Part shown: one piece after another, positions 1 to 9,223 of the stretch
Position numbering within the stretch: position 1 is the first letter of the stretch
Layout: each line of letters starts with the position of its first letter
NCBI RefSeq assembly: GCF_025359345.1
Contig: NZ_JANYGQ010000033.1
Span: forward strand, 248,001-312,000
Reading direction: 5' to 3'
From: Mucilaginibacter sp.
GTDB taxonomy: Bacteria > Bacteroidota > Bacteroidia > Sphingobacteriales > Sphingobacteriaceae
DNA: 64,000 nucleotides
Translations under genes and position numbers: made by a program
Notes under the pieces: model-generated
What the model was told of the DNA's origin: nothing
The model's database searches: none
Seen by the model: only the letters and a program-made list of their open reading frames with translations

Positions 1-847
1 GTTTCAATATGCATTTGGCTTATCAGTTGCTAAAAAAATGAACGCACAATTGTATCTCGATTTATCTTTTTACAATCAAAACCACGGCCTTACGCCGCGA
101 AGCTATGCCCTGGAGGTTTTCGGAGGCCAAACAAAAATTGCTGAGCGTAAAATTGTCGATAGTTTTTTTCGTCCCGGTTTATTGCAAAGGGTACTAAAAA
201 AAGCCGGGTTGGATAGGCATACCCTATACCGCGAAAAAACGATGCGGTTTGACAAAAGTGTATTTGATATAACTCCACCAGTATACTTTGAAGGCTTTTG
301 GCAAAGCGAGCAATATTTCAATTCGATAGAAAACGAAATAAGAAGTGCTTTTGCTTTCAAAAAGCCGTTAAACACGCAATCCCAAAAAATTGCCGGCGAA
401 ATTGCGCAACAACAGCATCCGGTTAGCATACACGTGCGCCGGGGGGACTACGTAACCTCAGCAAGTACAAATGAATTGCACGGCATTTGCTCAATTGCTT
501 ATTACCAAAAGGCTATTGCTTTAATTAAGCAAAAGGTAACAAACCCAACATTCTACTTTTTTTCGGACGATGCAGAATGGGTGGCCAAAAACCTCATTGC
601 CACCGACGATAACGCAGTACTGGTACAACATAACGAGGGCGATGACAGCTGGCAGGATATGGCCTTAATGAGCAAGTGCCGCCACCATATTATAGCTAAT
701 AGTAGCTTTAGCTGGTGGGCTGCCTGGCTTAACCCAGGTAGTGAAAAGATGGTTATTGCACCCGCTAATTGGTTTGCGGCAAAGGTATCTAATTTAGATA
801 CTTTGGATTTAATCCCTAAAAATTGGATACAACTACCCAATGACTGA
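1..847 (+). CDS. GT11 family fucosyltransferase (5' end outside window)
   Basis: Likely transfers fucose from GDP-fucose to a galactose-type acceptor, in alpha-1,2 linkage as usual for family GT11. The reading frame is open back to base 2, and the first codons read FQYAFG followed by a lysine-rich turn, which is the typical start of GT11 proteins just after their GNQM motif. The gene therefore begins to the left of the window, and the first visible ATG at 38 is internal. The GDP-fucose binding motif HVRRGDYV lies at residues 132-139 counted from that Met, and the C-terminal SSFSWWAAWL motif is also typical. The stop overlaps the next start by 8 bases. A second fucosyltransferase (GT10) lies at 8219. 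The family call is firm; the acceptor and linkage are inferred. Confidence 0.88.
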   Translation, partial: FQYAFGLSVAKKMNAQLYLDLSFYNQNHGLTPRSYALEVFGGQTKIAERKIVDSFFRPGLLQRVLKKAGLDRHTLYREKTMRFDKSVFDITPPVYFEGFWQSEQYFNSIENEIRSAFAFKKPLNTQSQKIAGEIAQQQHPVSIHVRRGDYVTSASTNELHGICSIAYYQKAIALIKQKVTNPTFYFFSDDAEWVAKNLIATDDNAVLVQHNEGDDSWQDMALMSKCRHHIIANSSFSWWAAWLNPGSEKMVIAPANWFAAKVSNLDTLDLIPKNWIQLPND

Positions 848-1778
848 ACCATTAGTATCTGTAATTATGCCTGCCTTTAACGCGGGGCAATTTATTGCAG
901 AGGCAGTAGATTCGGTTATCAAACAAACTTTTACCGGTTGGGAGTTAATTATCGTAAACGATGGCTCGACAGATGATACCCAAGCCATTGCCGAGCGATA
1001 TGTTGCGGGCGATGCAAGAATTAGACTGGTAAAACAGCAAAATAAAAAATTAAGCGCCGCGCGCAACACCGGGATAGCAAATGCAAAAGGCGAATGGGTT
1101 GCATTTTTGGATGCCGATGATTTTTGGGTCGCCGGGAAACTGGAAAAGCAATTGGTTGCCGCGGGAAAATACCCCGCAGCGGGCGTTGTTTTTAGCGATG
1201 GCTTTACCTATTATAATAACGACGTAAAAACGGCACAACCCTATGGTACCATTGCTGGTTACTTTGCGCCTGCCGATATTTACAAATTGGAATACCAGGG
1301 TAATTACATTCCTGTTTTATCGGTACTGGTAAAAAAAAAAGAACTGGATACAGTGGGCCTGCAGGACGAAAAACTGCGCGCGTGCGAAGACTGGGACTAT
1401 TGGCTACGACTGGCCTTACAGGGCGTTGGGTTTTACGGAATGGAGGAAAAGCTGTTCTACTACCGCAGGCATGCCGCCAATATGTCGAACGACAATAGTT
1501 TAATGAGCTTGGCTAACGCGACAATCTTTATTAAAAATTTTAAGCCGGAATTGTTACCGGCCGAAGATATTAAGCGTGTTACAGGTTTTATAAACCGGAC
1601 CATTTGCAGCCTTATCAAGCCAGGTAAAATTAACGAGGCACTGTTTTTGAACAATGGCATGTATAATATTACAGGCAGCGGCCTTAGGAAATGGGGCTCT
1701 TTTATTATGGAAAAGCTGGGTAAACAATCATACTACCCTGTAAGATTGATTTTTAAAATGGATAGGATACTGACCTGA
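840..1778 (+). CDS. GT2 family glycosyltransferase
   Basis: A GT-A fold inverting glycosyltransferase of 312 residues, probably adding one sugar to the lipid-linked glycan on the cytoplasmic side. The N-terminus has the family opening VSVIMPAFN, then the nucleotide-binding NDGSTDDT near residues 40-47 and the metal-binding DAD at 91-93. The EDWDYWLRL segment further on carries the usual catalytic-base region. The ATG overlaps the previous stop by 8 bases, so translation is likely coupled. Donor and acceptor sugars cannot be read from the sequence. It resembles the GT2 proteins at 9223 and 13160. Confidence 0.88.
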   Translation: MTEPLVSVIMPAFNAGQFIAEAVDSVIKQTFTGWELIIVNDGSTDDTQAIAERYVAGDARIRLVKQQNKKLSAARNTGIANAKGEWVAFLDADDFWVAGKLEKQLVAAGKYPAAGVVFSDGFTYYNNDVKTAQPYGTIAGYFAPADIYKLEYQGNYIPVLSVLVKKKELDTVGLQDEKLRACEDWDYWLRLALQGVGFYGMEEKLFYYRRHAANMSNDNSLMSLANATIFIKNFKPELLPAEDIKRVTGFINRTICSLIKPGKINEALFLNNGMYNITGSGLRKWGSFIMEKLGKQSYYPVRLIFKMDRILT

Positions 1779-1780
1779 TA

Positions 1781-2371
1781 TTGACGATGAGACAGGCCCT
1801 GAAAGACATGATCGGTAAAATTATCACAAAGCTTAAGCGGGTTTACGAGGGGTATAAGTTGAAGGTAATATACAATAACCCCAACATAAGCATTGGAGGC
1901 AGCCTTATAATAGAAGAATATTTTTCGGCCTCGATACCTGCCGGTAACTTCGCTCTAAAGCTTGGTACGGGCGTTCATTTTAAAAAGTATTGCGCTATTT
2001 TACTGGCGCCAAAAGCTGAATTAACTATCGGCGCAAATGTTTTTTTTAACAATTACTGCTCCATTAACTGCCTCGAAAAAATCAGCATTGGCGAAAACAC
2101 CCAGTTTGGGGAAGGGGTAAAGATGTACGACCATAACCATACCTACACCTATGCGAACGATGTGCTGGATGTGGACAGGCATAACTTTAAAACTGCGCCC
2201 ATCACCATCGGCAAAAACTGCTGGATTGGCAGTAATGTGACCATATTGAAAGGCGTAACCATAGGCGATAATGTTATTATCGGTGCCAATAACCTTGTTT
2301 ATAAATCGGTGCCGCCAAATACTGTTTTAAAGTTTAAGGCGGATTACATCATTCAAAATCATACCGGATAA
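1781..2371 (+). CDS. Hexapeptide-repeat (LbH) acyltransferase
   Basis: Probable O-acetyltransferase of the left-handed beta-helix type, using acetyl-CoA to decorate a sugar. Isoleucine-led hexapeptide repeats (for example ISIGENTQFG, ITIGKNCWIG, VTIGDNVIIG) fill the second half, and the DHNHTY segment near residue 115 supplies the likely catalytic histidine seen in WbbJ/Maa-type enzymes. The listed start is TTG, 2 bases after the previous stop; an ATG two codons later at 1787 is equally possible. It lacks the usual final VPAKxI ending, finishing instead with FKADYIIQN. Substrate unknown. Confidence 0.85.
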   Translation: MTMRQALKDMIGKIITKLKRVYEGYKLKVIYNNPNISIGGSLIIEEYFSASIPAGNFALKLGTGVHFKKYCAILLAPKAELTIGANVFFNNYCSINCLEKISIGENTQFGEGVKMYDHNHTYTYANDVLDVDRHNFKTAPITIGKNCWIGSNVTILKGVTIGDNVIIGANNLVYKSVPPNTVLKFKADYIIQNHTG

Positions 2372-3553
2372 TTGGCGAAAACCCAGGTAAATAAAACTCT
2401 GTTTATAAGCCACGAGGCATCACGCAGCGGTGCGCCGATAGTACTATTGCACCTGCTGAAATGGATTAAGAAAAACACGGACTTGCAGTTTGATGTATTA
2501 TTATTAACCGATGGCCCATTAAGAAGTGATTTTGAAACGCTTGCAGAAACGTTCGTTTTGAGTAAGCTTACGCGGCAGCACAGCTATCAATCGCGCATAA
2601 AAAGAAAGCTGCGTAAAACAACGCTGAACGACGAATACAAAAAAGCAGCGGCCACGCTGGCAAAAAATAAGTATAGCCTGGTATATGGCAATACCATTGT
2701 GAGCCTGCCATGGTTGACCATATTTAAAGAAAACCACGGTATTAAAACCCTTTGCTGCATCCACGAACTGTCGTATGCTACCGGGTATTTTTTTACTAAT
2801 GCTTATATCGAAGAAAACCTGGCGCTCACTGACGGAGTTATTGCGGTGTCGGGTGCAGTAAAAACGCATTTAATGGCATCGTTTAATGTAGTGTCTGAAA
2901 AAATCAGCCTCCATTACGAGTTTATTGATACTGATGTAACGCCTGCATTTAATAATGATTTGCAGGCAGTATCGGGCATTGATAAGGGGCAGTTTGTAAT
3001 TGGTACGGGCGGTGCGCCATCATGGCGAAAAGGTACCGACCTGATTATCCTCCTGGTTTTAAAACTAACGGAACTGTATCCGGGTTTCGATTTTAAAATA
3101 GCCTGGCTGGGAGCTGATGCCGGCGACGAATGGGCAAAACTACTCAGGTACGATGCAGTTAAATGTGGCGTTGATGATAAGCTGCTGTTTATATCAAATA
3201 AACCCGACCCGCTTAACTATATTAATTTGTTCGATGTTTTTGTGCTTTTGTCGCGCGAGGACCCGTTCCCGTTGATAGTGCTGGAGGCTGCGTTTTTAAA
3301 GAAACCGGTTATTGCATTCGAAAACAGCGGGGGTATACCTGAATTTGTAACCCAGGGTGCCGGGCTGCTTGCCCCGTATTTAAACATAACCAAACTGGCA
3401 GAACTGGTTTATCAGCTTAGCCGCGATAGCGATGCCGCAAAGCAGATGGGTATTAAAGGAAATGAACTGGTAGTAAATAACTACAGTATTGATCAGGTAG
3501 CGCCGGCCATTTATAAACAGATTGATAAGTTGACAAGCCCGGCTGTAGCATAA
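2372..3553 (+). CDS. GT4 family glycosyltransferase
   Basis: A GT-B fold retaining glycosyltransferase of 393 residues. The N-terminal domain begins LFISHEASRSGAP, like many GT4 proteins that bind the acceptor there. The C-terminal donor-binding domain has the GT4 signature EDPFPLIVLEAAFLKKPVIA, with the two glutamates seven residues apart in the E-x7-E motif. The start is TTG directly after the previous TAA, with no gap, and the stop shares one base with the next ATG. It lacks membrane segments, so it should act in the cytoplasm on a lipid-linked acceptor. Donor sugar unknown. Confidence 0.85.
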   Translation: MAKTQVNKTLFISHEASRSGAPIVLLHLLKWIKKNTDLQFDVLLLTDGPLRSDFETLAETFVLSKLTRQHSYQSRIKRKLRKTTLNDEYKKAAATLAKNKYSLVYGNTIVSLPWLTIFKENHGIKTLCCIHELSYATGYFFTNAYIEENLALTDGVIAVSGAVKTHLMASFNVVSEKISLHYEFIDTDVTPAFNNDLQAVSGIDKGQFVIGTGGAPSWRKGTDLIILLVLKLTELYPGFDFKIAWLGADAGDEWAKLLRYDAVKCGVDDKLLFISNKPDPLNYINLFDVFVLLSREDPFPLIVLEAAFLKKPVIAFENSGGIPEFVTQGAGLLAPYLNITKLAELVYQLSRDSDAAKQMGIKGNELVVNNYSIDQVAPAIYKQIDKLTSPAVA

Positions 3554-4434
3554 TGCTTTCGTTAATAATTTGCGCAAGGGCAAGCGATATACCGCCATCA
3601 TTGAAAGAAAATATTGCAAAGACCATTGGTGTTGAATACGAAATTGTTGTGATTGATAATTCGGATAACCGTTACAGCATATTCAGTGCGTATAACCTGG
3701 GGGCGCAAAAAAGCAAATATCCTTATTTGTGCTTTATGCATGATGATATTGCTTTCCATACACCAAATTGGGGCGCAAAAGTTGTCGCCCATTTTATTGA
3801 TGAAAATACTGGCGCGATAGGCATCGCCGGCAGCCCGTATTTTCCGGCCATGCCTGGTGCCTGGTGGAGCAGTAAAGCAAGAAACGAGGTAACGGTAAGC
3901 AATAACGACGGAGTTATTACACCCCATATTCATTACTATCCACATAAAGCAGAGAAAAATGAATGCGTAGTGCTGGATGGGGTCTGGATTTGCATACGGC
4001 GGGTGCTGTTCGAAAAAATAAAATTTGACGATGCTCATTTCAACGGGTTTCATTTTTACGACATTGATATTTGCCTGCAGGTACATCAGCTGGGTTATAA
4101 ATTGTATTGCGTATTTGATGTATGGATACAACATTTTTCGATGGGCAGCACAAACAGGGACTGGCTCGACAATGCATTGCTATTGCAGCAGAAATGGAAG
4201 AAGGTGTTGCCTGTACGCTGTATTCAATTTAGCTACATACAAATCTGTAAATTTGAATTGCGGACTTTAAATGAATATCTGGATGCGTTGTTGCGAAATG
4301 GTATTGCAAAAAAGGACGCTTATAAAGTAGCTGCCAAACAGCTGGCAAGATTTTGGAGAGCGTATTTTTATTATCAAACCCCTTTTTATATCTACAAATA
4401 TTTCACCAAGATTGCTAATTATGGCAAAAACTAA
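3553..4434 (+). CDS. GT2-like glycosyltransferase
   Basis: A GT-A type transferase in which the N-terminus is shortened: it starts LSLIICARAS and then has VIDNSDNRYSIFSAYNLG instead of the classic DGSTD stretch. A DD metal site (MHDDIAFHTPNWG) follows near residue 75. The GVWICIRR and FYDIDICLQVHQLG segments match the acceptor/catalytic regions of rhamnosyl- or galactosyl-type GT2 proteins. The ATG overlaps the previous TAA by one base. The C-terminal 90 residues are not recognisable and are rich in aromatic and basic residues. Specificity unknown. Confidence 0.8.
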   Translation: MLSLIICARASDIPPSLKENIAKTIGVEYEIVVIDNSDNRYSIFSAYNLGAQKSKYPYLCFMHDDIAFHTPNWGAKVVAHFIDENTGAIGIAGSPYFPAMPGAWWSSKARNEVTVSNNDGVITPHIHYYPHKAEKNECVVLDGVWICIRRVLFEKIKFDDAHFNGFHFYDIDICLQVHQLGYKLYCVFDVWIQHFSMGSTNRDWLDNALLLQQKWKKVLPVRCIQFSYIQICKFELRTLNEYLDALLRNGIAKKDAYKVAAKQLARFWRAYFYYQTPFYIYKYFTKIANYGKN

Positions 4435-4439
4435 CAGAT

Positions 4440-5186
4440 ATGCCGGTTAATATTGACATCCTTATATTAAGCTATGCCAAGAGTGAATACCTTAAAGGCT
4501 TAACCATTCAGACCATCGATACACTGATCGCTTCGGAAGACCCGGAAAAGATTAAGTTTAATGTATTGGTTATTGAATCGGAAAAAAGTTTGCAGCCTTA
4601 CCAGTTTGAAAACTCCACCACCATTTATCCAAAGGAAGAGTTCGGCTTTCATAAATATCTAAACATCGGCATTAATCAAACTAATAGCCCTTACGTTTGC
4701 CTGTGTAATAACGATTTAATTTTTCATAAAAATTGGGCTTCAGAAATAGTAAAAGCAATGGACGACGATGCCGCCATGTTGAGCGCCACGCCCTATTGCC
4801 GCAATTTTCATACCCAGGAAGGCTTTCCTGAAAATGCCCCGCCGTTGGAAGGATATTACGGTGTGTTAATAGGCTGGTGCATTTTTGTGAAAAGGGAGAT
4901 ATTTGATACCATAGGCTTGCTCGACGAAAATTTTGTTTTTTGGTATTGTGACCATGATTATTTAAAAACACTCGAAAAGTTCGGCGTTAAGAATTCTCTC
5001 ATTTCGTCATCGTTCGTTACCCACCTGGGAAGCGAATCGCTAAAAAACCTCGACGAAAATGAACACAACAGGCTTACTCAAATTCCCAGGTTTTACTTTA
5101 GCTACAAATGGCATCATCACTCGTATATAAGGCTGAAGCTTGAAACTATGTTATTTAAATTAAAAATGCTTTTGAGAAAGTCTTAG
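4440..5186 (+). CDS. GT2 family glycosyltransferase
   Basis: A 248-residue GT-A glycosyltransferase. It starts with the Rossmann-like strand IDILILSYAKSEYLKGL, has VIESEKS where the aspartate of the nucleotide site usually lies, then GFHKYLNIGINQT and the metal-binding CNNDLIFHKNW. The FWYCDHDYLKTLEKFG segment corresponds to the acidic catalytic loop. It lies 5 bases after the previous gene, and 27 bases separate it from the methyltransferase downstream, one of the longer gaps in this block. Donor unknown. Confidence 0.8.
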   Translation: MPVNIDILILSYAKSEYLKGLTIQTIDTLIASEDPEKIKFNVLVIESEKSLQPYQFENSTTIYPKEEFGFHKYLNIGINQTNSPYVCLCNNDLIFHKNWASEIVKAMDDDAAMLSATPYCRNFHTQEGFPENAPPLEGYYGVLIGWCIFVKREIFDTIGLLDENFVFWYCDHDYLKTLEKFGVKNSLISSSFVTHLGSESLKNLDENEHNRLTQIPRFYFSYKWHHHSYIRLKLETMLFKLKMLLRKS

Positions 5187-5213
5187 GGCCTCCCAACGCT
5201 GACATCAAAACAA

Positions 5214-5912
5214 ATGAAAAAAAAACTGTACGCCATTTTCCCTTTTATCCCCAAAGTTAATTTAGCTATCGGCACATATTTATATGGCCTGAAAGTAAAA
5301 TTGAGCGCGAAGGCTGTAATACGGGAACTAAGTAATCAACGAGATTTATACGCCAACGTGGGTTGCGGGAGCGGGGGGTTAAAGGGCTGGACAAATGTCG
5401 ACCTGGGCAATCATGAAAATGTTACTTACCGGTTTAATTGCAGCAAATCAATCCCCTTTGGCGATAATTCTGTAAAAGGCCTGTTTACCGAGCATTTTTT
5501 TGAGCACCTTGAATATGAAACTGAAGTGCCTTTCTTTTTAAAAGACTGCCACCGGGCTATGCAAAAAGGCGGCGTGATGAGAATTGTTGTTCCCGATGCC
5601 GAGAAATATCTCATCGGGTATGTACAGCCGGGCTGGGATTACCTAAAACAAACCCGCCCGCTGGATGATGATTTAAACGACTTATCGATGGGTATTAAGT
5701 ATCAAACAAAAATGCAGTTGATAAACGAGGTGTTCAGGCAAAGCGGGGAGCACAAATATGCATGGGACTTTGAGACAATGAAACTTAGCCTGCTTAAAGC
5801 AGGATTTTCGGAAGTGTATAAAATGGCTTTTCTTGAGTCGAAAGACCCCGTGTTGAAGATCGATAAGGAAGTAAGAAAACCGGAGAGTTTATACGTGGAG
5901 GCTATAAAGTAG
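5214..5912 (+). CDS. Class I SAM-dependent methyltransferase
   Basis: Predicted methyltransferase of 232 residues that may methylate a sugar of the glycan. The SAM-binding motif I is NVGCGSGGLKGWTNVDLG (about residues 44-61), followed by IPFGDNSVKGLFTEHFFEHL, the motif in which the acidic residues contact the substrate side, and then VMRIVVPDAEKYL. This layout is typical of small methyltransferases in capsule and O-antigen loci. A clear paralogue lies at 17276: both share the EHFFEHL and FRQxGEHKYAxDFE segments. The acceptor position is unknown. Confidence 0.82.
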   Translation: MKKKLYAIFPFIPKVNLAIGTYLYGLKVKLSAKAVIRELSNQRDLYANVGCGSGGLKGWTNVDLGNHENVTYRFNCSKSIPFGDNSVKGLFTEHFFEHLEYETEVPFFLKDCHRAMQKGGVMRIVVPDAEKYLIGYVQPGWDYLKQTRPLDDDLNDLSMGIKYQTKMQLINEVFRQSGEHKYAWDFETMKLSLLKAGFSEVYKMAFLESKDPVLKIDKEVRKPESLYVEAIK

Positions 5913-5920
5913 GATCAGAC

Positions 5921-6865
5921 TTGAAACATATTTTTGACGAAAACTATTCTATCATAACCTTTGCCACCAATAACCTTAAATATGTGCAATTCGCTTTTAA
6001 TTGCGCCGAATCGGTGTTGCTGCATAATGATATTAAAATCTTTATCGTTTCAAACCTTGAATTCAGTATTCCCGCAAGGTTGCAGAAAAATGTGTCGGTA
6101 ATAAGAGCGAAAGAAGAACACGCGGCATTGGGAATTGGAATAAAGCTTTATATAGATGAATATCAACAAACGAAGCAATCCTTGTTTATCGACTCGGATT
6201 GTTTATGCTTTGGCAATCTGCAGCCAATATTCAGTGCGTGCGCTGACAAACATGTTTCAGTTGCCGGAACGATGGTCGACGCCGCCAGGTGGGTCGGCGA
6301 TGCGCAGGCGGCCACTATTGAAAAGGAATTTGGTATAAAACAGCTGCCCCGGTTTAACGGCGGATTATACTACCTGGCAAAAAGTAAAAAAACCACAGAA
6401 ATATTTGAAGCCGCGCGCAGTATTATTCCTGAATACGACAGGCTGGGTTTCAGGCGGATAAACAATAAGTGGGTCAACGAGGAAGGTTTGATAGCAATTG
6501 CCATGGTTAAGCATGGTGAAACACCCATACCCGATGACGGGCGTTATATGACAGATTTGTATACCGATCCACATCCCCGCAAATTGAATGTGCTAAAGGG
6601 AATCATAGTGCTAAAAAACCCGCCGAAAGGCGAGCCGAGGCACCGGCCCTGGTATCCCGAGGGAGATTACTCGCCCGTGATCATCCATTTCGGCGGGACT
6701 AACCTTAACTCATATATATATCGCTCGCAAGTTTTACTTTTGCGGCTTTATAAAAATCATATCCAACCAAATATTGCGACGCAGGTTGTTAACTTGTTTA
6801 TTCACTTACCATTCAGAAGTTTAAGATGGCTAATTGGTTCGTTACGAAACTTAAAAACCAGCTGA
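5921..6865 (+). CDS. GT8-like glycosyltransferase
   Basis: A GT-A transferase of 314 residues with the core LFIDSDCLCFGNL near residues 87-99, where DSD is the probable metal-binding DxD, followed by FNGGLYYLAKS, a segment typical of GT8-like proteins. It begins with TTG, 8 bases after the previous stop; no in-frame ATG lies near. The last 40 bases overlap the next gene. The paralogue at 11050 shares the DSDC, FNGGLYY, NNPP/KNPP and DWYP/PWYP landmarks. The retaining mechanism and sugar specificity are inferred from the family. Confidence 0.75.
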   Translation: MKHIFDENYSIITFATNNLKYVQFAFNCAESVLLHNDIKIFIVSNLEFSIPARLQKNVSVIRAKEEHAALGIGIKLYIDEYQQTKQSLFIDSDCLCFGNLQPIFSACADKHVSVAGTMVDAARWVGDAQAATIEKEFGIKQLPRFNGGLYYLAKSKKTTEIFEAARSIIPEYDRLGFRRINNKWVNEEGLIAIAMVKHGETPIPDDGRYMTDLYTDPHPRKLNVLKGIIVLKNPPKGEPRHRPWYPEGDYSPVIIHFGGTNLNSYIYRSQVLLLRLYKNHIQPNIATQVVNLFIHLPFRSLRWLIGSLRNLKTS

Positions 6866-7317
6866 AAAAATACAACAGGTTTATAAACCGTATTAAAGTT
6901 AGCCGCTTTAAAAAAACGCTGCAGCATTGCGGCGCTAACACCTCGATCCAATTTCCTGTTTGCTTTGAAGGGCCCGAACATATTTCAATCGGCAATAACG
7001 TATCAATCAACGCCTTTGTACATATGTGGGGACATGGCGGCATTAATATCGGCAACGATTGTTTGATAGCATCGCACGCATCTATCAACAGTGTTACGCA
7101 CAACCCGGACGTTTCGCCTTACAGGAACAGTATTGAAACCCTGGCTGTAAATATTGGAAGCAATGTGTGGATTGGCAGTCATGCCGTAATATTGCCGGGA
7201 GTAACTATTGGTGATAACTCAATAATAGGTGCAGGTGCCGTGGTAAATAGGGATGTTCCGGCAAATGTTACAGTTGCCGGCGTGCCGGCAAAAATCATTA
7301 AAAATCATAGCGTATAA
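6826..7317 (+). CDS. WbbJ-like hexapeptide acetyltransferase
   Basis: A 163-residue left-handed beta-helix O-acetyltransferase. Hexapeptide turns are seen at ISIGNNVSIN, INIGNDCLIA and VTIGDNSIIG, the motif THNPDVSPY carries the likely catalytic histidine, and the end VAGVPAKIIK is the classic finish of this family. The ATG lies inside the preceding gene, giving a 40-base overlap, unusual in a block where overlaps are mostly 1-17 bases; a later start is possible, but the residues from here on read smoothly. Acetyl-CoA is the expected donor and the acceptor is unknown. Confidence 0.88.
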   Translation: MANWFVTKLKNQLKKYNRFINRIKVSRFKKTLQHCGANTSIQFPVCFEGPEHISIGNNVSINAFVHMWGHGGINIGNDCLIASHASINSVTHNPDVSPYRNSIETLAVNIGSNVWIGSHAVILPGVTIGDNSIIGAGAVVNRDVPANVTVAGVPAKIIKNHSV

Positions 7318-7321
7318 TCAG

Positions 7322-8218
7322 GTGAAAGCCATAAAGCTGACATACATACTAGCCACACGCAACCGGCTGAATTTTCTCAAAATAACGTTGCCAAAGCTAA
7401 TTGCTGCAATGCAGGATGACGAGGAAATTGTAGTGGTTGACGGCAACAGCACCGATGGCGCGAAAGAATATCTTCAGGGGCTATTCGAACAGGGAAAAAT
7501 ACAGCAATTTATTTCGGAGCCCGACCGCAACCAGTCGCACGCGTGGAACAAAGCATTTATGCTGGCTAAAGGCGAGATCATCAAAAAAATAATTGACGAC
7601 GACGTGCATTGTTATACCGCAATAAACAAATGCAAGCACTTTATGCTGGCAAACCCGGCGGTTGATATTTGTATTTCGCATTGCCTGGCAACGGATATTA
7701 CTAAACCCGAAAACATACATATTGCAAGCCGCCTTAAACAATACCAGGATTGGAAAGACGGCAAAACCACTTGCTTTACATTCACCGATGTGCATATGCT
7801 GATACGCAAAAGCGCATTGAGCTATTTGGGATTGTTTGACACGCAATTTGCCATGATGGACTGGGAGTACTCATTGCGTTGTTCGTATCTTAAAGCCAAT
7901 ATTGCTTACTACACGGGCTATAATGCGTTATCGGTAAGTACCCCCGGCAACGTGAGTTCGCAAACAAATGCGGCCCGGCTGAAAAAAGAAGGGCTGATTG
8001 GTAAAACAAAATATGGCTACGAGGGCGACCGGGCTGATATTTCGCTTTTCTCGGAATTTAAAATTGCAGTAGGAAAGGCCATCAACTACAAGGCGGCGAA
8101 CAGCCTCAATGATACGCCACAATTGCCTGCGGAAGATGAGCTGGGTGCCCTTTACAATAAATTGTATGAAGAAGTTGAGGACTATAACCGGCGGGACGAT
8201 TTTATTTTTATTGCATAA
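7322..8218 (+). CDS. GT2 family glycosyltransferase
   Basis: A 298-residue GT-A transferase. The domain begins LTYILATRNRLNFLKITLPKL, with VVDGNSTDGA as the nucleotide site and IKKIIDDDVH as the metal site. The start is taken as GTG at 7322, 4 bases after the previous stop, because the domain begins five residues later; an ATG at 7253 in the same frame would add 23 unlike residues and overlap the acetyltransferase by 65 bases. The MMDWEYSLRCSYL segment is the usual acidic loop. The stop directly abuts the next GTG. Specificity unknown. Confidence 0.83.
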   Translation: MKAIKLTYILATRNRLNFLKITLPKLIAAMQDDEEIVVVDGNSTDGAKEYLQGLFEQGKIQQFISEPDRNQSHAWNKAFMLAKGEIIKKIIDDDVHCYTAINKCKHFMLANPAVDICISHCLATDITKPENIHIASRLKQYQDWKDGKTTCFTFTDVHMLIRKSALSYLGLFDTQFAMMDWEYSLRCSYLKANIAYYTGYNALSVSTPGNVSSQTNAARLKKEGLIGKTKYGYEGDRADISLFSEFKIAVGKAINYKAANSLNDTPQLPAEDELGALYNKLYEEVEDYNRRDDFIFIA

Positions 8219-9223
8219 GTGAAACAACAGATAAAAATAAAATTTCAAAACGGACCAGCGCTTGAGGGGGTGATTAAAGAGGTGCTTAACATAGTGCTGG
8301 ATAAATTCGAGTTTATTGAAACCGAGGAGCCTGATTTTATATTTTTTGGCCCTTACGGTAATGATATCCCCAAGCCGGGCCCCTATAAACGGATAGGCTA
8401 TTTTTGCGAAAACATTACCCCCGATTTGGATGCATGTGAATGGGCATTTGGCATCCCAACAGAAAAAGAAATAAACAACTATAAATATAAACGCATCCAG
8501 TGGCATAATTTAGACCCAGAGGACCTTGTAAAGAAAGACTGGGATGCTGAAAAGATACTGGCCTCCAAAACCAAATTCTGTAACTTCTTTTATTCGCACC
8601 CGGTACAGTACCGCGAGGAGTTTTTCAGGCAACTGTCGAAATACAAAAAGGTGGATGCCCCCGGCAAAAGCATGAATAACATGCCTTCTGTCGATAGCCT
8701 GTACAAAGGCGGTAAGTGGGCTGTTAAACACCAGTTTTTGTCCGAATATAAATTTACAATAGCATTTGAAAGTTATGTTTACCCCGGCTACCAAACCGAG
8801 AAACTTTATGATGCTATGCAATGCCAAAGTCTGCCGATATATTGCGGCGATCCACTGGTTGGCGAGATATTTAATACCAAAAGTTTTGTTTTCGCAAACG
8901 ATTATATCCATACCGGCAACCAGGCCCTGGTGCAATTTTTAGAAAAAAAATCGCAACTGAATTTTGTCGATATCAGGCCGATGTTTTATAAATCGCCGAA
9001 GGACAGGGTGCAACGAAAATTGAAATCCATCGGCAAAAATTTAAAAATGAGGCTGCAGTTTAAAAACCTGGATTTCAGCGATCTCATCGACCAGATAATT
9101 ATGCTGGACAAAGATCCTGATAAATATATGGCCACCCTGAACCAGCCCTGGTTTCATAATAATATTCCGCCTGTCAATTTTTCATTGAGAGAACGGTGGA
9201 TAGAAATTTTCTCAGGAAAATAA
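8219..9223 (+). CDS. GT10 family fucosyltransferase
   Basis: Predicted alpha-1,3/1,4-fucosyltransferase using GDP-fucose. The family signature is clear at about residues 173-196: FLSEYKFTIAFE, then PGYQTEKL, which in GT10 enzymes binds the donor and begins with a catalytic-site lysine/glutamate region. The PIYCGDP segment follows, also typical. The start is GTG with no gap from the previous TAA. The one-base overlap with the next gene (taATG) indicates coupling. With the GT11 gene at the left edge, this suggests a glycan carrying more than one fucose linkage. Acceptor unknown. Confidence 0.88.
   Translation: MKQQIKIKFQNGPALEGVIKEVLNIVLDKFEFIETEEPDFIFFGPYGNDIPKPGPYKRIGYFCENITPDLDACEWAFGIPTEKEINNYKYKRIQWHNLDPEDLVKKDWDAEKILASKTKFCNFFYSHPVQYREEFFRQLSKYKKVDAPGKSMNNMPSVDSLYKGGKWAVKHQFLSEYKFTIAFESYVYPGYQTEKLYDAMQCQSLPIYCGDPLVGEIFNTKSFVFANDYIHTGNQALVQFLEKKSQLNFVDIRPMFYKSPKDRVQRKLKSIGKNLKMRLQFKNLDFSDLIDQIIMLDKDPDKYMATLNQPWFHNNIPPVNFSLRERWIEIFSGK

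Noticed and set aside
7253..7321. Earlier ATG for the GT2 gene at 7322
   Set aside because: It adds 23 residues in the preceding acetyltransferase; the GT domain begins after GTG 7322.
9196..9222. Earlier ATG for the GT2 gene at 9223
   Set aside because: It lies inside the GT10 gene; ATG 9223 sits on the GT10 stop and matches the domain start.
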